The position numbers and the translations under genes are program-made. This document shows, piece by piece, positions 26,023-34,979 of a stretch of 64,000 nucleotides of DNA (within the stretch, counting starts at the first letter, position 1; every line of letters starts with the position of its first letter). Where the stretch lies: NCBI GenBank assembly GCA_024398815.1, contig JAKSIL010000013.1, positions 25,145-89,144 on the forward strand, given 5' to 3'. The notes beneath the pieces were generated by a model. It saw nothing but the letters and a program-made list of their open reading frames with translations, had not been told where the DNA came from and did not search any database. This DNA comes from Fibrobacter sp. GTDB taxonomy: Bacteria > Fibrobacterota > Fibrobacteria > Fibrobacterales > Fibrobacteraceae.

Positions 26023-27717
26023 ATGATTATTTCTTATTTGATATTGATGTGCGTGTTGTCGGTGCTGAACCTTTGCATCCTTTCGCTGTTTTATCAAAGG
26101 CGAGTCAACCTTTATTTCCTAGCTGTTTTCGGCTTTATCGTAGTTGCGAACTTCGGTCATCTGCTGCTTGCACTTTCTTCGACGCTCGAAGGCGTGATTT
26201 TTGCAAATAAAGTATGCTATCTCGGCTCGTGCTTCTTGCCGTTGTTTGAGTATTTTGTGGTCGTTCGCCTTTGCAAGTTTAAATTTCCGAATTGGGGCAA
26301 GGCTTTCTTGACGATGGTGTCGCTCACGATATTTGGATTGTCTTGCACTATTGGCTATAGCGATATTTATTATGAATCCGTAGAGTTTATTAATTTGTAC
26401 GGAGTCGGCGGGTATAGGCCTACGTACGGTCCGATGCATGAACTCTGGGTGGTTATGCTGGGCGGCTATGCGATACTAAACATTCTTACGATTGTGTATG
26501 CGGCCAAGAAAAGACTCAACGTGAGCTATAAGACCTTGCTCGCAATTACCATGCTTTGCTTTATTACTGTTGCATCCTTCGTTATTTCTTGTACGTTCAA
26601 TAACGATACCTTGGTGATGCCGGTCGTCTATATCATTGACGAATTTATTTTGCTGTTCATTTGCGTCCGCGTGAAAATGTACGACATTTCAAGCAGTGTG
26701 CTGGATTCCCTTGTGGCAGAAAACACGTGCGCATTTGTGGCGTTCTCGGTAAAGGGCGTGTATCTGGGCTGCAACGACGTCGCTTTGAAATTTTTTGCGG
26801 AACTGGACGACTATCGTGTGGACCAGGCCATGCCTGAAAAGGGGCACTTGTCCAAAATTTTTGCAAGCTGGATGAAGGATTTGGCCGAGGGAAAAGTTGC
26901 CGAATCGTACCATTTTGCGTACAATGCGAATTTCTATAAGTCGACCTTGAAAAATGTCAAGCGTCGAAATATTTCAAGAATCTATCTGTTCAAGATTGAA
27001 GACGAAACAAGCCTTCGCTGCTATGTGGATCGTCTGGGTGCAAGCAACACGAAACTTGAAAATCTGCTCAAGTCCAATGTGAACCATATTCATGCCATTC
27101 AGGAACAAATGATTGTGGGCATGGCACGCATGGTTGAAAGCAGGGACCTCAATACGGGTGGCCATATCAAGCGTACAAGCGATTGTGTCGCCATTCTTGT
27201 TGAAGAAATGAAGAAGGACACGAGCTTGAATTATTCCGAGGAATTCTACGATGCTCTTGTCGCTTCGGCGCCTATGCACGACTTGGGAAAAATTGCCATT
27301 GATGACCAGGTGCTGCGTAAACTGGGCAAGTTCACTGACGATGAATTCAATGCCATGAAAACGCATGCCGAGAAGGGTGCGAACATCGTTGAAAACTTGC
27401 TTGCCGAAATCGAGACTCCGTTCTTTGTGAAAATCGCTAGGAATGTCGCCTGCAGCCATCACGAACGCTGGGATGGAAGCGGATATCCTTATGGATTGGA
27501 AGGCGAAAGCATTCCCTTTGAAGCAAGAATCATGGCTGTCGCCGATGTTTACGACGCTCTTGTCAGTAATCGAAGCTACAAGGACAAGCAGTCTCTTGAC
27601 TTTGCTTTCAATGAAATCTTGAATTCCATGGGGACGAAATTTGACCCGTGCTTAAAGCCGTACTTTATAAGGGTTCGTCCGAAGTTGGAATCTTACTACA
27701 GCAGTGTCGATCACTAA
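26023..27717 (+). CDS. 7TM-sensor HD-GYP protein, copy 2
   Basis: 564 residues, exactly the length and architecture of the preceding gene: seven membrane segments, a PAS-like region (VKGVYLGCNDVALKFF), then HD-GYP with MHDLGKIAIDDQ (His419-Asp420), HHERWDGSGYPYGL and the same EARIMAVADVYDAL block. The sensor halves have diverged more than the catalytic halves, which suggests that the two copies read different cues and feed the same output. A 41-nt stretch is identical between the copies (25818-25858 and 27526-27566). AAGG lies shortly before the ATG. The stop overlaps the tcdA start (TAATG). Confidence 0.88.
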   Translation: MIISYLILMCVLSVLNLCILSLFYQRRVNLYFLAVFGFIVVANFGHLLLALSSTLEGVIFANKVCYLGSCFLPLFEYFVVVRLCKFKFPNWGKAFLTMVSLTIFGLSCTIGYSDIYYESVEFINLYGVGGYRPTYGPMHELWVVMLGGYAILNILTIVYAAKKRLNVSYKTLLAITMLCFITVASFVISCTFNNDTLVMPVVYIIDEFILLFICVRVKMYDISSSVLDSLVAENTCAFVAFSVKGVYLGCNDVALKFFAELDDYRVDQAMPEKGHLSKIFASWMKDLAEGKVAESYHFAYNANFYKSTLKNVKRRNISRIYLFKIEDETSLRCYVDRLGASNTKLENLLKSNVNHIHAIQEQMIVGMARMVESRDLNTGGHIKRTSDCVAILVEEMKKDTSLNYSEEFYDALVASAPMHDLGKIAIDDQVLRKLGKFTDDEFNAMKTHAEKGANIVENLLAEIETPFFVKIARNVACSHHERWDGSGYPYGLEGESIPFEARIMAVADVYDALVSNRSYKDKQSLDFAFNEILNSMGTKFDPCLKPYFIRVRPKLESYYSSVDH

Positions 27718-28463
27718 TGCTTGATAGAACGTCGCGTATAGAAGCGCTTGTGGGTGAGGCGGCTATGGAGCGCCTCGCCGGTTTGCGTATAGCAATCTTT
27801 GGGGTGGGTGGAGTCGGCAGCGTGTGTGCGGAGTGCCTCGTGCGTAGCGGAGCCTGCAACTTGACGCTCGTGGACAGTGATTGCGTCGCTGAAAGCAATA
27901 TCAATAGGCAGTTGCCCGCTTTTGTCTCGACGGTTGGCCGCCCGAAGGTGGATGTTTTGGCGGAACGCTTTGCCGACATCAATCCGGATGCGAAAATTAC
28001 CGCGGTGCAGGCGCTTTATTCCATGGAAGACCGCAGCCGTTTTGATTTTACGCAGTTCGACGTGGTGGTGGACGCCATCGACAGTCTTGCGCACAAGATA
28101 GACTTGCTCGCGACGGCCGCCGAGGCTGGGTGCAAGGTCTTTTGCAGTCTGGGCGCTGCAGGAAAGTTGGACCCGACGCAAGTGCGTACGGCGAGCATCT
28201 GGCAGACGAAAGGTTGCCCGCTAGGCAAACTTGTTCGTAACGGGCTCCGCAAGCGCGGTTTCGCGGGCGATTTTATGGCGGTGTACAGCGAGGAACCGTC
28301 TGTAACTGCCGAAAATGTTCCTGATGCGAACACGGAAGTCCACGGGAACAGCCGCAAGGCTGCGATCCTCGGTAGCGCCATGCCTGTGACGGCCGCCTTT
28401 GGGCTTGCCCTGGGGAGCCTCGTCATCCGTTATGCCATGGAAAACGGCGACTCGAAGTCGTAG
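27717..28463 (+). CDS. tcdA: tRNA threonylcarbamoyladenosine dehydratase
   Basis: 248 residues. TcdA (CsdL) is an E1-like enzyme that cyclises t6A to ct6A at position 37 of ANN-decoding tRNAs. Motifs: ATP-binding IFGVGGVGSVCAECLVRSG, DSDCVAESNINRQLPA, VVVDAIDSLAHKIDL and the C-terminal LGSAMPVTAAFGLALGSLVIR. The ATG at 27717 overlaps the HD-GYP stop codon; the frame stays open for 69 nt upstream but the shorter start fits the family N-terminus. Confidence 0.9.
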   Translation: MLDRTSRIEALVGEAAMERLAGLRIAIFGVGGVGSVCAECLVRSGACNLTLVDSDCVAESNINRQLPAFVSTVGRPKVDVLAERFADINPDAKITAVQALYSMEDRSRFDFTQFDVVVDAIDSLAHKIDLLATAAEAGCKVFCSLGAAGKLDPTQVRTASIWQTKGCPLGKLVRNGLRKRGFAGDFMAVYSEEPSVTAENVPDANTEVHGNSRKAAILGSAMPVTAAFGLALGSLVIRYAMENGDSKS

Positions 28464-28491
28464 TTTTTGCGCCATTTAACTGCCAATTTTC

Positions 28492-28504
28492 TAAATTTGC
28501 AGGC
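28492..28504 (+). promoter_or_regulatory. Putative -10 box (TAAATTTG) abutting ispG start
   Basis: TAAATTTG at 28492-28499 matches the Bacteroidetes-type TAnnTTTG box; the hexamer TAAATT ends 7 nt before the ispG ATG. There is no Shine-Dalgarno sequence at a usable distance, so a leaderless or near-leaderless transcript is predicted. Confidence 0.45.
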
Positions 28505-30247
28505 ATGCAAGACTTTAATGAATTCCCGTATGTTGCCGACCGCTTCAAGGCTGTCCGCAGGGAAACTGTACAGGTCCGCGTAGGCGAGGCCTTGATCGGG
28601 GGGAACGCCCCCATTTTAGTTCAGTCCATGACGACCACCAAGCCGAAGGATGTGGATGAAACCGTCCGCCAGACTTTGGCTCTTGCCGCAGCAGGTTGCG
28701 GCCTTGTTCGCATTACCGCCCCGACTTTTGCTGATGCCGCTGGCCTTGAAGAGGTCATGAAGCGCGTCCGTGCCGCCGGTTGCACGGTGCCGGTTTCCGC
28801 CGACATCCACTTCCAGCCGAAGGCCGCCTTCGAAGCCCTCAAGTGGGTCGAGAAGGTCCGCATCAACCCGGGTAACTTCGTCGATACGGGCATCCTCACT
28901 TTGGAAAACCAGACCGACAAGATGTTCGACGAAGGCCGCGAGAAGGTCTTTGAACAGTTTACTCCGTTCGTGCAGGAGGCCAAACGCCTCGGTCGCGCCG
29001 TCCGCATCGGCGTGAACCACGGCTCCCTCTCTGCCCGCATGATTTACCGCTACGGCGACACCGTGGAAGGCATGGTGGAAAGCGCCATCGAATACTTGGC
29101 TGTTTGCGAAGCCGAACATTTCGACCAGGTGGTCCTCTCGCTCAAGTCCAGCAATCCGCGTGTGGCCATTGCCGCCTACCGCATGCTCGCCGCCCGCATC
29201 AAGCAGGAAGGCTTCAAGCCGTATCCGTTCCACGTGGGCGTTACGGAAGCGGGCGCCGGCGCCGATGGCCGCCTCAAGTCTGCTGCAGGTATTGGCGCTC
29301 TCCTCTTGGATGGCCTTGCCGATACGATTCGCGTTTCCCTGACGGAAGATCCGGTGGCGGAAGTCCCGGTCGCCCAGGATTTGATCAAGGCTTGCGAACT
29401 CAAGGCCGATGCGCCTAAGTTCGAAGTTCCCGTGTTTAAGAAGGACCCGTACCACTACGCCCGTCGTGAATCGACTGTTGCGACGCTCGCCGGTGTTGAA
29501 ATCGGTGGCGCCAACATGGTGAAGGTTGGCGTGATGGGCGATGCTGCTAGCGTGAAGGGTGAACGCCGCGCTCCGGAATTCGCCTTGGCAAGTTTGAACG
29601 TCGGTGCGAACATTGTGACTTTCAAGGATGCCGTGGATGTGGCTGCATTTGCCGCCAATCCCACTTCTGTCGCTGCAAACAGCATCTTCTGCTATACGGG
29701 CAAGGACATGGTCTATGGCGTGCGCGCCATGGCAAGCGCTTTGGATGCTGCCGGCCGCAAGGACCCGATTCTGCTTTACGCAAATATCGGCAGCGCCGAA
29801 ATGGACATGCTCCGCGTTTCCGCCGACTTCGGTAGCCTCTTGACCGATGGCCTCGGTGACGCAGTGGTCATCGACGGTTACAGGAGCCCCGCCGAATCCG
29901 TGGCTTTGGCTTTCGACATCTTGCAGGCCGCCGCGTGCCGCCGCAGCAAGACGAACTTTATTAGCTGCCCGGGCTGCGGCCGCACGCTGTACGACATTCG
30001 CACGGTGCTCGGCAAAATCAAGGAACGCTTCGGCCACTTGCAGGATATCTCCATCGCCGTGATGGGCTGCATCGTGAACGGCCCGGGCGAAATGGCGGAC
30101 GCCGACTTCGGCTACGTCGGAGGCGGCCCCGGCCGTATTACTCTTTTCGAAGGCAAGACTGCTGTCAAAAAGAACATCCCCGAAGAAAACGCCATCGAGG
30201 AACTCGTGAATTTACTCAAGGAGAAGGGCCGCTGGCAGGAACCGTAA
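28505..30247 (+). CDS. ispG: 4-hydroxy-3-methylbut-2-enyl diphosphate synthase, long form
   Basis: 580 residues. IspG (GcpE) is the penultimate enzyme of the MEP isoprenoid pathway. The N-terminal TIM barrel shows GGNAPILVQSMTTT, VPVSADIHFQPKAA and VRINPGNFVDTG. The C-terminal reductase-like domain has the [4Fe-4S] ligands: Cys488 and Cys491 in SCPGCGRTLYD and Cys522 in MGCIVNGPGEMADADFG. Between them is a roughly 200-residue insert (with VKVGVMGDAASVKGERRAPE), as in the long IspG of plants, Chlorobi and Bacteroidetes; E. coli IspG is about 370 residues. This agrees with an FCB-group host. Confidence 0.95.
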   Translation: MQDFNEFPYVADRFKAVRRETVQVRVGEALIGGNAPILVQSMTTTKPKDVDETVRQTLALAAAGCGLVRITAPTFADAAGLEEVMKRVRAAGCTVPVSADIHFQPKAAFEALKWVEKVRINPGNFVDTGILTLENQTDKMFDEGREKVFEQFTPFVQEAKRLGRAVRIGVNHGSLSARMIYRYGDTVEGMVESAIEYLAVCEAEHFDQVVLSLKSSNPRVAIAAYRMLAARIKQEGFKPYPFHVGVTEAGAGADGRLKSAAGIGALLLDGLADTIRVSLTEDPVAEVPVAQDLIKACELKADAPKFEVPVFKKDPYHYARRESTVATLAGVEIGGANMVKVGVMGDAASVKGERRAPEFALASLNVGANIVTFKDAVDVAAFAANPTSVAANSIFCYTGKDMVYGVRAMASALDAAGRKDPILLYANIGSAEMDMLRVSADFGSLLTDGLGDAVVIDGYRSPAESVALAFDILQAAACRRSKTNFISCPGCGRTLYDIRTVLGKIKERFGHLQDISIAVMGCIVNGPGEMADADFGYVGGGPGRITLFEGKTAVKKNIPEENAIEELVNLLKEKGRWQEP

Positions 30248-30303
30248 CTCCGCCCACCCGACTCGCAAAAAATTTTAAAACTCAAAAATAAGGACAAAAT
30301 ATC

Positions 30304-31470
30304 ATGGCAACTATCAAGACTATGAACAACATTTCCAAGAAAGGCCTGAGCCTGTTTGGCTCGTTCTACCAGGTTTCCGACTCCGTCGAAAATCCGGATG
30401 CCATCTTGGTGCGTTCTGCCCAGGTCGATACGGACAACTTCCAGAACCTTCTCGCCGTGGCCCGTGCTGGTGCCGGCGTGAACAACATCACCATCGACAA
30501 GGCCAGTGCAAAGGGCGTCTGCGTGTTCAACACTCCGGGTGCCAACGCCAACGCTGTTGCAGAACTCGTGATGACCGTGCTCGGCATGGCTGTGCGTAAC
30601 GTTGCCCAGGCCGCCAATTGGGTCAAGGCTCTCGACGTGAACGACCCGGACATGGCCAAGACTGTTGAAAGCGGCAAGAAGAAGTTCGCCGGTATGGAAC
30701 TCGCTGGCAAGACCCTCGGCGTGATTGGCCTTGGCAAGATCGGCGTGCTCGTCGCTAACTATGCCCGTTGGAAGAACATGCGCGTGCTCGCTTACGAACC
30801 GTATCCGAATGCTGCCAACATGCACGAACTTTCCAACAAGGTTGAAATTGCCGACCTCGACACCGTCATCGCCAATTCCGACTTCCTCACCGTGCACGTT
30901 CCGTTCATCAAGGGCGTTACCGAAAACCTCCTCAACCGCAAGAACCTTGCCAACTTCAAGGGTTCCTACATCATGAACTTCGCCCGCGGCGGCCTTGTGG
31001 AAATGGATCCGATTTACGAAATGCTCGCAAACGATACCTTGAAGGGCTACCTCTGCGACTTCCCGGATGCCAAGCAGATCCAGAACGACAAGATCATGTG
31101 CTTCCCGCACCTCGGCGCTTCCACTGAAGAAGCCGAAGAAAACTGCGCCGTGATGGCCGTCGAAGAATTGAAGGACTACATCGAATTCGGTTGCGTCCGC
31201 AATTCCGTGAACTTCCCGGCCCTCGTCGATCATCCGCACATGGGCGTGAAGAGCCGCGTGGTTGTCATCAACCAGGACGTTCCGAACATGATTTCCGAAA
31301 TCACGAAGGTCTTCGGTGCCGAAGGTATCAACATCGCTTCCTTCAGCAACAAGAGCAACGGCAAGATCGGTTACAACCTCGTCGACGTCGAAAGCAAGGT
31401 CGATGACTCCATCATCGAAAAGCTCGGCAAGCTCGACAAGGTCATCAAGGTCCGCGTGATCCACTTCTAA
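30304..31470 (+). CDS. serA: D-3-phosphoglycerate dehydrogenase
   Basis: 388 residues. First step of serine synthesis (3-phosphoglycerate to 3-phosphohydroxypyruvate, NAD-dependent). Motifs: NTPGANANAVAELVM, LGVIGLGKIGVLVANYA (Rossmann), NFARGGLVEMD and HLGASTEEAEENCA, with the catalytic Arg, Glu and His in place. The last ~75 residues form an ACT domain (DVPNMISEITKVFGAEGINI), the usual site of serine feedback. Short form without the extra ASB domain. AAGGA lies 10 nt before the ATG. Confidence 0.93.
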   Translation: MATIKTMNNISKKGLSLFGSFYQVSDSVENPDAILVRSAQVDTDNFQNLLAVARAGAGVNNITIDKASAKGVCVFNTPGANANAVAELVMTVLGMAVRNVAQAANWVKALDVNDPDMAKTVESGKKKFAGMELAGKTLGVIGLGKIGVLVANYARWKNMRVLAYEPYPNAANMHELSNKVEIADLDTVIANSDFLTVHVPFIKGVTENLLNRKNLANFKGSYIMNFARGGLVEMDPIYEMLANDTLKGYLCDFPDAKQIQNDKIMCFPHLGASTEEAEENCAVMAVEELKDYIEFGCVRNSVNFPALVDHPHMGVKSRVVVINQDVPNMISEITKVFGAEGINIASFSNKSNGKIGYNLVDVESKVDDSIIEKLGKLDKVIKVRVIHF

Positions 31471-31494
31471 TTGGAACTTGCGAAATGCTAAAAA

Positions 31495-31525
31495 CTCCGA
31501 CGGTCAAACCGCCGGAGCTTTTTTT
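31495..31525 (+). terminator. Rho-independent terminator after serA
   Basis: A 9-bp stem with one A-C mismatch (31495-31503 with 31509-31517), 5-nt loop TCAAA, then seven T. It lies 24 nt past the serA stop and 27 nt before the convergent acyl-CoA synthetase stop. Confidence 0.85.
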
Positions 31526-31551
31526 ATAATCTCGCGCCTCGAACTTCTAGC

Positions 31552-33321
31552 CTACCTATACATTTCTTCGATTTGTTCTGCGTAGCGCGTTTCGGCCGCT
31601 TTGCGACGAATCTTGAGTGTCGGAGTCAAGAGTCCGGATTCCACGGTGAGCTCGTCGGAAATCAAGGTCCACTTGCGAATTTGTTCCCAATGGTTCAGTT
31701 TTTTATTGATGCGCCCGATGTGCCTGTTGATGGCTTCGCGCAAGCGCATGGAACCCATGGCTTTTTCGATGCTGAATTCCTCTTTTTCGAACTTGAGCAG
31801 ACGGCGTGCACCTTCCGGATTCAAAAATACGATGGCTGAGGCGAACTTGCGGTCGTTCGCGATGACCATGGCTTGCTCTATGACGGGATGACGGCTGATT
31901 TCGAGCTCGATGGGGTTCGGGCTCACGTATTTGCCTGTGCTTGTCTTTAGAAGTTCCTTGATTCTTCCGGTGATGGAAAGGAATCCTTCGCTGTCGATGC
32001 TGCCCTGGTCGCCGGTGTGGAAGAATCCGTCTTCGGTAAAGGCGCCCTTGTTCAAGTCGGGCCTGTTGCGGTATCCGGCGAATACGCTGTCCCCTTTGAC
32101 CAGGATTTCGCTATTGTCGCCAATTTTCACTTCCAGATGGTCCAGGGGCTTTCCGACGGTTCCTATGGCTTCGCAACCTTCGCAGTTCGCGCTGATGACA
32201 GGGGAGCATTCGGTAAGACCGTAGCCCTCGTAAACGGGGAGTCCGATGTTCTTTAAAAAGCGGCTGATACTCTTGTTTAGTGCGCTGCTTCCGGAAACGA
32301 TGATTTTGAAGTTCCCGCCTACGGCGTCACGCATGCGCTTGTACACGAGCCTGTCGTAAAAACGCTGCATCAATGTAGGCTTTTTATCGGGGTCTCCAAT
32401 TTTTGCGAGCTTGACCGCATTCTTGATGACCCAACGCTTTGGACCGCGGGATTTGTCTGCGGTCAAGGTGATACTTTCGTAAACGCGTTCCAGGATTCTC
32501 GGCACGACAATCATGACCGTCGGGCGGATTTCCTGCATCAGCCTGGCTGCATTTTTAGGACTGTCGGCGAAATAGACCTTGATGCCGTTTAACGTGTAGT
32601 AGTACACGGCCATGCGTTCGAAAACATGTGCCACGGGAAGAATGGTCAGTGCGGAATCTTGCTTGCGGTTCAGCTTGTACAAAGGCAATATATGCTGTAT
32701 TTGCGACAGCATGTTGCGGTGCGTGAGTTCTACGCCTTTGGGCTTTCCGGTTGAGCCACTTGTGTAGATGATGCTGAAAAGGTCGTCCGGGGATATGGAA
32801 AAAAGCTGCGTCTTCAACCAAAGTTTTGAATCGGCGTTGTCGATGATTTCCATTCCCTTGGATATGAGATTGTCCCAGTATATTCCGTTCGGGGGCAGGT
32901 CGGCTTGACTGTCGATTTGGATAATGGTTTTAAATCGCGGAAGCAATTCCTGTATTTGTGCATCCAACTGAATTATGTTGTCTACAACCAATACCTGGAT
33001 GTTGGCGTCGTCGCACTGGAAGGAGAAATTCTCTGAAGAAATATTCGGGAACAAGGGAACCACCATGCCGTGGTTTACTTGCGTTGCGATATCGGCGATA
33101 AGCCAGTTTGTGGAACTCGGTGCGATGATCCCGATGCTTTCGCCGGGTTGAAACCCGATGTCTCTGAGGGCCAAGGCCAGGGCTTCGGCTTCGCCTTTAA
33201 GTTCCTCTTTTGAATAGTGTATCCATTCGTCGTTTTTGCGCTGGAACCAGCCGCCGAAATCCGGTCGGTTGCAGTTCGCGAAAAACATGGATGCCAAAGA
33301 TGTGAACTGTAACGGTTCCAT
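31552..33321 (-). CDS. Long-chain acyl-CoA synthetase (AMP-forming)
   Basis: 589 residues. ANL-superfamily enzyme that activates fatty acids to acyl-CoA through an acyl-adenylate. Motifs: P-loop YTSGSTGKPKGVELTHRNM, VYEGYGLTECSPVIS, DGFFHTGDQGSID, ITGRIKELLKTSTGKYVSPN. The C-terminal lysine region is present (LTVESGLLTPTLKIRR). This resembles the FadD/AMP-binding group used for membrane lipid recycling. The ATG at 33321 is chosen over an in-frame GTG at 33327; a TATTTT box ends 6 nt upstream of the ATG. Confidence 0.9.
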   Translation of the reverse strand: MEPLQFTSLASMFFANCNRPDFGGWFQRKNDEWIHYSKEELKGEAEALALALRDIGFQPGESIGIIAPSSTNWLIADIATQVNHGMVVPLFPNISSENFSFQCDDANIQVLVVDNIIQLDAQIQELLPRFKTIIQIDSQADLPPNGIYWDNLISKGMEIIDNADSKLWLKTQLFSISPDDLFSIIYTSGSTGKPKGVELTHRNMLSQIQHILPLYKLNRKQDSALTILPVAHVFERMAVYYYTLNGIKVYFADSPKNAARLMQEIRPTVMIVVPRILERVYESITLTADKSRGPKRWVIKNAVKLAKIGDPDKKPTLMQRFYDRLVYKRMRDAVGGNFKIIVSGSSALNKSISRFLKNIGLPVYEGYGLTECSPVISANCEGCEAIGTVGKPLDHLEVKIGDNSEILVKGDSVFAGYRNRPDLNKGAFTEDGFFHTGDQGSIDSEGFLSITGRIKELLKTSTGKYVSPNPIELEISRHPVIEQAMVIANDRKFASAIVFLNPEGARRLLKFEKEEFSIEKAMGSMRLREAINRHIGRINKKLNHWEQIRKWTLISDELTVESGLLTPTLKIRRKAAETRYAEQIEEMYR

Positions 33322-33350
33322 GTTCACAAAATAGCATTCTTATTTGCCTT

Positions 33351-33388
33351 TTGACAAAAAAATTTCTTTTATTTTTTATATTTATGGT
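33351..33388 (+). promoter_or_regulatory. Promoter of the TPR gene (TTGACA / TATATT), near-leaderless
   Basis: A perfect -35 hexamer TTGACA at 33351-33356. The -10 region is TTTATATT (33375-33382), giving an 18-nt spacer to TTTATA or 20 to TATATT. The ATG follows 6 nt after the TATATT hexamer, so the predicted transcript starts at or within a few bases of the start codon. Confidence 0.6.
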
Positions 33389-34834
33389 ATGATTAAGAAT
33401 TTTTCTGTTTTTGCCCGTGCTGTTGCCGCTTTTGGATTGCTGGGCGCGTCGTTGTCGTTTGCTGCTGACCCTCGCATAGAGCAGGGTGCGCGTTTCGAAG
33501 CCAAGGGCGAATATGAGAAGGCCCTGGGCGAATATCGTTCCATTTTGGCTGAAGATTCCAAGAATGCCGAAGCTTATTACGCTGCCGCTGGCGTTCGCCT
33601 GAAAATGAAGGATTATAGCGGAGCGCTTGCTAATTACCGCTTGGCGTACAAGTTTGAACCCAAGATGAGTGCCGCTTACGAGGGCGCCGCCCAGGTTTAC
33701 GAAGCTTTGGGGCAAAAGGCCAAGGCCGATGCCGAACGTGCCAAGGATCCGAAAAATGCTCCGGAACCGGTTGGTGACGCTGAACAGGCCGCTTCTCCCG
33801 CTCCGGAACCTGTAACTCCTGCTGCGGAACCCGCCAAGGTGGCCGAACCTGCGGCTCCCGCAGCAGAACCTGCCAAAGCGGCTGAACCTGTAAAGGTCTC
33901 CGAACCGACAAAGGTTCAGGAACTCGCTGCAGCAAAAGCCGAAGCCAAGGAAGAACCGAAAGCCGTTGAAGCCAAGGCGGAACCGGCCAAGGAAGAACCG
34001 AAAGTTAGCGACGATCCGTTTGAAAAAGGAAAGGCTTTGCTTGCCGAAGGCAAGTTCAAGGAGGCCGCTCCCTTGTGGCGCGAAGTTTTGGCGAAGCAGC
34101 CTGGCCATGCCGGTGCCTATTTCTATGCGGGCGTGACTCGCTACGAACTGGGCGAATTCGACAAGGCTGAATTCAATTTGAAGAAAGGTCTGGATTACAA
34201 GGACGGCGGCAACGACGCCAACTATTACCTGGCCTTGATATACATGAAGACCAAGCGCACAGAACTTGAAAAGAAGTCCTTGAAGGCTTATCTGAAAAAG
34301 GCTTCCCCTGCCGCACAGTTCCGCAAGAGTGCCGAAGATCGTTTGGCCGAACTCGAGGCTCCTGCTGCAGTCGATACGGCGAAGGCTTCCGAACAAGCTA
34401 AAGTGGATGCCCAGAAGGCGGTCGTGGATTCTCAAAAGGTTGCTGCCGATGCTAAGAAGCCTGCCGCCGATTCAGAGAAGGTTGTTGCCGAAGTCGCTCC
34501 TGAGGCCAAGGTGGAATCTGCACCTGTAAATGCCGACGAAGTTTCCATTGCAAACGCAAACATGCTGTTCAAGGCCGGAAGCCTCGAAGCTGCCCTCCAG
34601 ATGTACAAGTCGCTCGTTGAAAAGGAAGTTTCTCCGGATGAACGCTATTTTGCCATGCTGCAGATGGGCAACATCTATCGCGAAATGCGCGACTTCCATA
34701 GCGCCGTGACGCGTTATCGCGAAGTGGTCCAGCAGTTCTCGGATTCCGACTGGGCGACCGAGGCCGAACGAGCTCTTGAAGACGCCGTGTGGCTCGAAAA
34801 GCATGCCGCCGACTTGCCTCGCAAGAAACGTTAG
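33389..34834 (+). CDS. Secreted TPR-repeat protein with Ala/Pro/Glu/Lys-rich linkers
   Basis: 481 residues. A signal peptide ends about SLSFAAD (25-26). TPR units: residues about 27-120 (three repeats, GEYEKALGEYRSILAEDSKN), about 210-310 (GKFKEAAPLWREVLAKQPGH onward) and about 385-460 (GSLEAALQMYKSLVEKEV). Between them are two low-complexity linkers rich in Ala, Pro, Glu and Lys (about 125-205 and 320-380). This suggests a periplasmic scaffold for protein assembly, perhaps envelope-spanning. No known family beyond TPR. The start at 33389 is set by the promoter position and the signal peptide. Confidence 0.75.
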   Translation: MIKNFSVFARAVAAFGLLGASLSFAADPRIEQGARFEAKGEYEKALGEYRSILAEDSKNAEAYYAAAGVRLKMKDYSGALANYRLAYKFEPKMSAAYEGAAQVYEALGQKAKADAERAKDPKNAPEPVGDAEQAASPAPEPVTPAAEPAKVAEPAAPAAEPAKAAEPVKVSEPTKVQELAAAKAEAKEEPKAVEAKAEPAKEEPKVSDDPFEKGKALLAEGKFKEAAPLWREVLAKQPGHAGAYFYAGVTRYELGEFDKAEFNLKKGLDYKDGGNDANYYLALIYMKTKRTELEKKSLKAYLKKASPAAQFRKSAEDRLAELEAPAAVDTAKASEQAKVDAQKAVVDSQKVAADAKKPAADSEKVVAEVAPEAKVESAPVNADEVSIANANMLFKAGSLEAALQMYKSLVEKEVSPDERYFAMLQMGNIYREMRDFHSAVTRYREVVQQFSDSDWATEAERALEDAVWLEKHAADLPRKKR

Positions 34835-34842
34835 TCCAAATT

Positions 34843-34863
34843 AGGGCGAAATAGCGCCCTTTT
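34843..34863 (+). terminator. Possible terminator after the TPR gene
   Basis: A 6-bp stem (34843-34848 with 34855-34860), 6-nt loop, followed by a short T run that includes the last stem base. It is weak but well placed, 9 nt after the stop codon. Confidence 0.5.
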
Positions 34864-34887
34864 GATGAGTTGACCGCTATCGAGGAT

Positions 34888-34916
34888 TTGATTTTGAGTC
34901 CCCGATGGGTTATATT
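34888..34916 (+). promoter_or_regulatory. Promoter of the GH16 gene
   Basis: TTGATT (34888-34893), a 17-nt spacer, then TATATT (34911-34916). The predicted start near 34923 gives a leader of about 55 nt before the ATG at 34980, unlike the near-leaderless genes nearby. Confidence 0.6.
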
Positions 34917-34979
34917 TATGCTATCGAGTGCTTGGGATGTTCTAACCATGAACCTAACTCGTTGAGGCTTGGATTGGGT

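Noticed and set aside
28616..30037. A 473-codon minus-strand frame opposite ispG
   Set aside because: Antisense shadow of a well-conserved enzyme; composition (Ala, Glu, His, Val rich) is that of a reverse-complement frame.
30112..31464. A 450-codon minus-strand frame opposite serA
   Set aside because: Antisense shadow of serA; no motif and no ribosome binding site.
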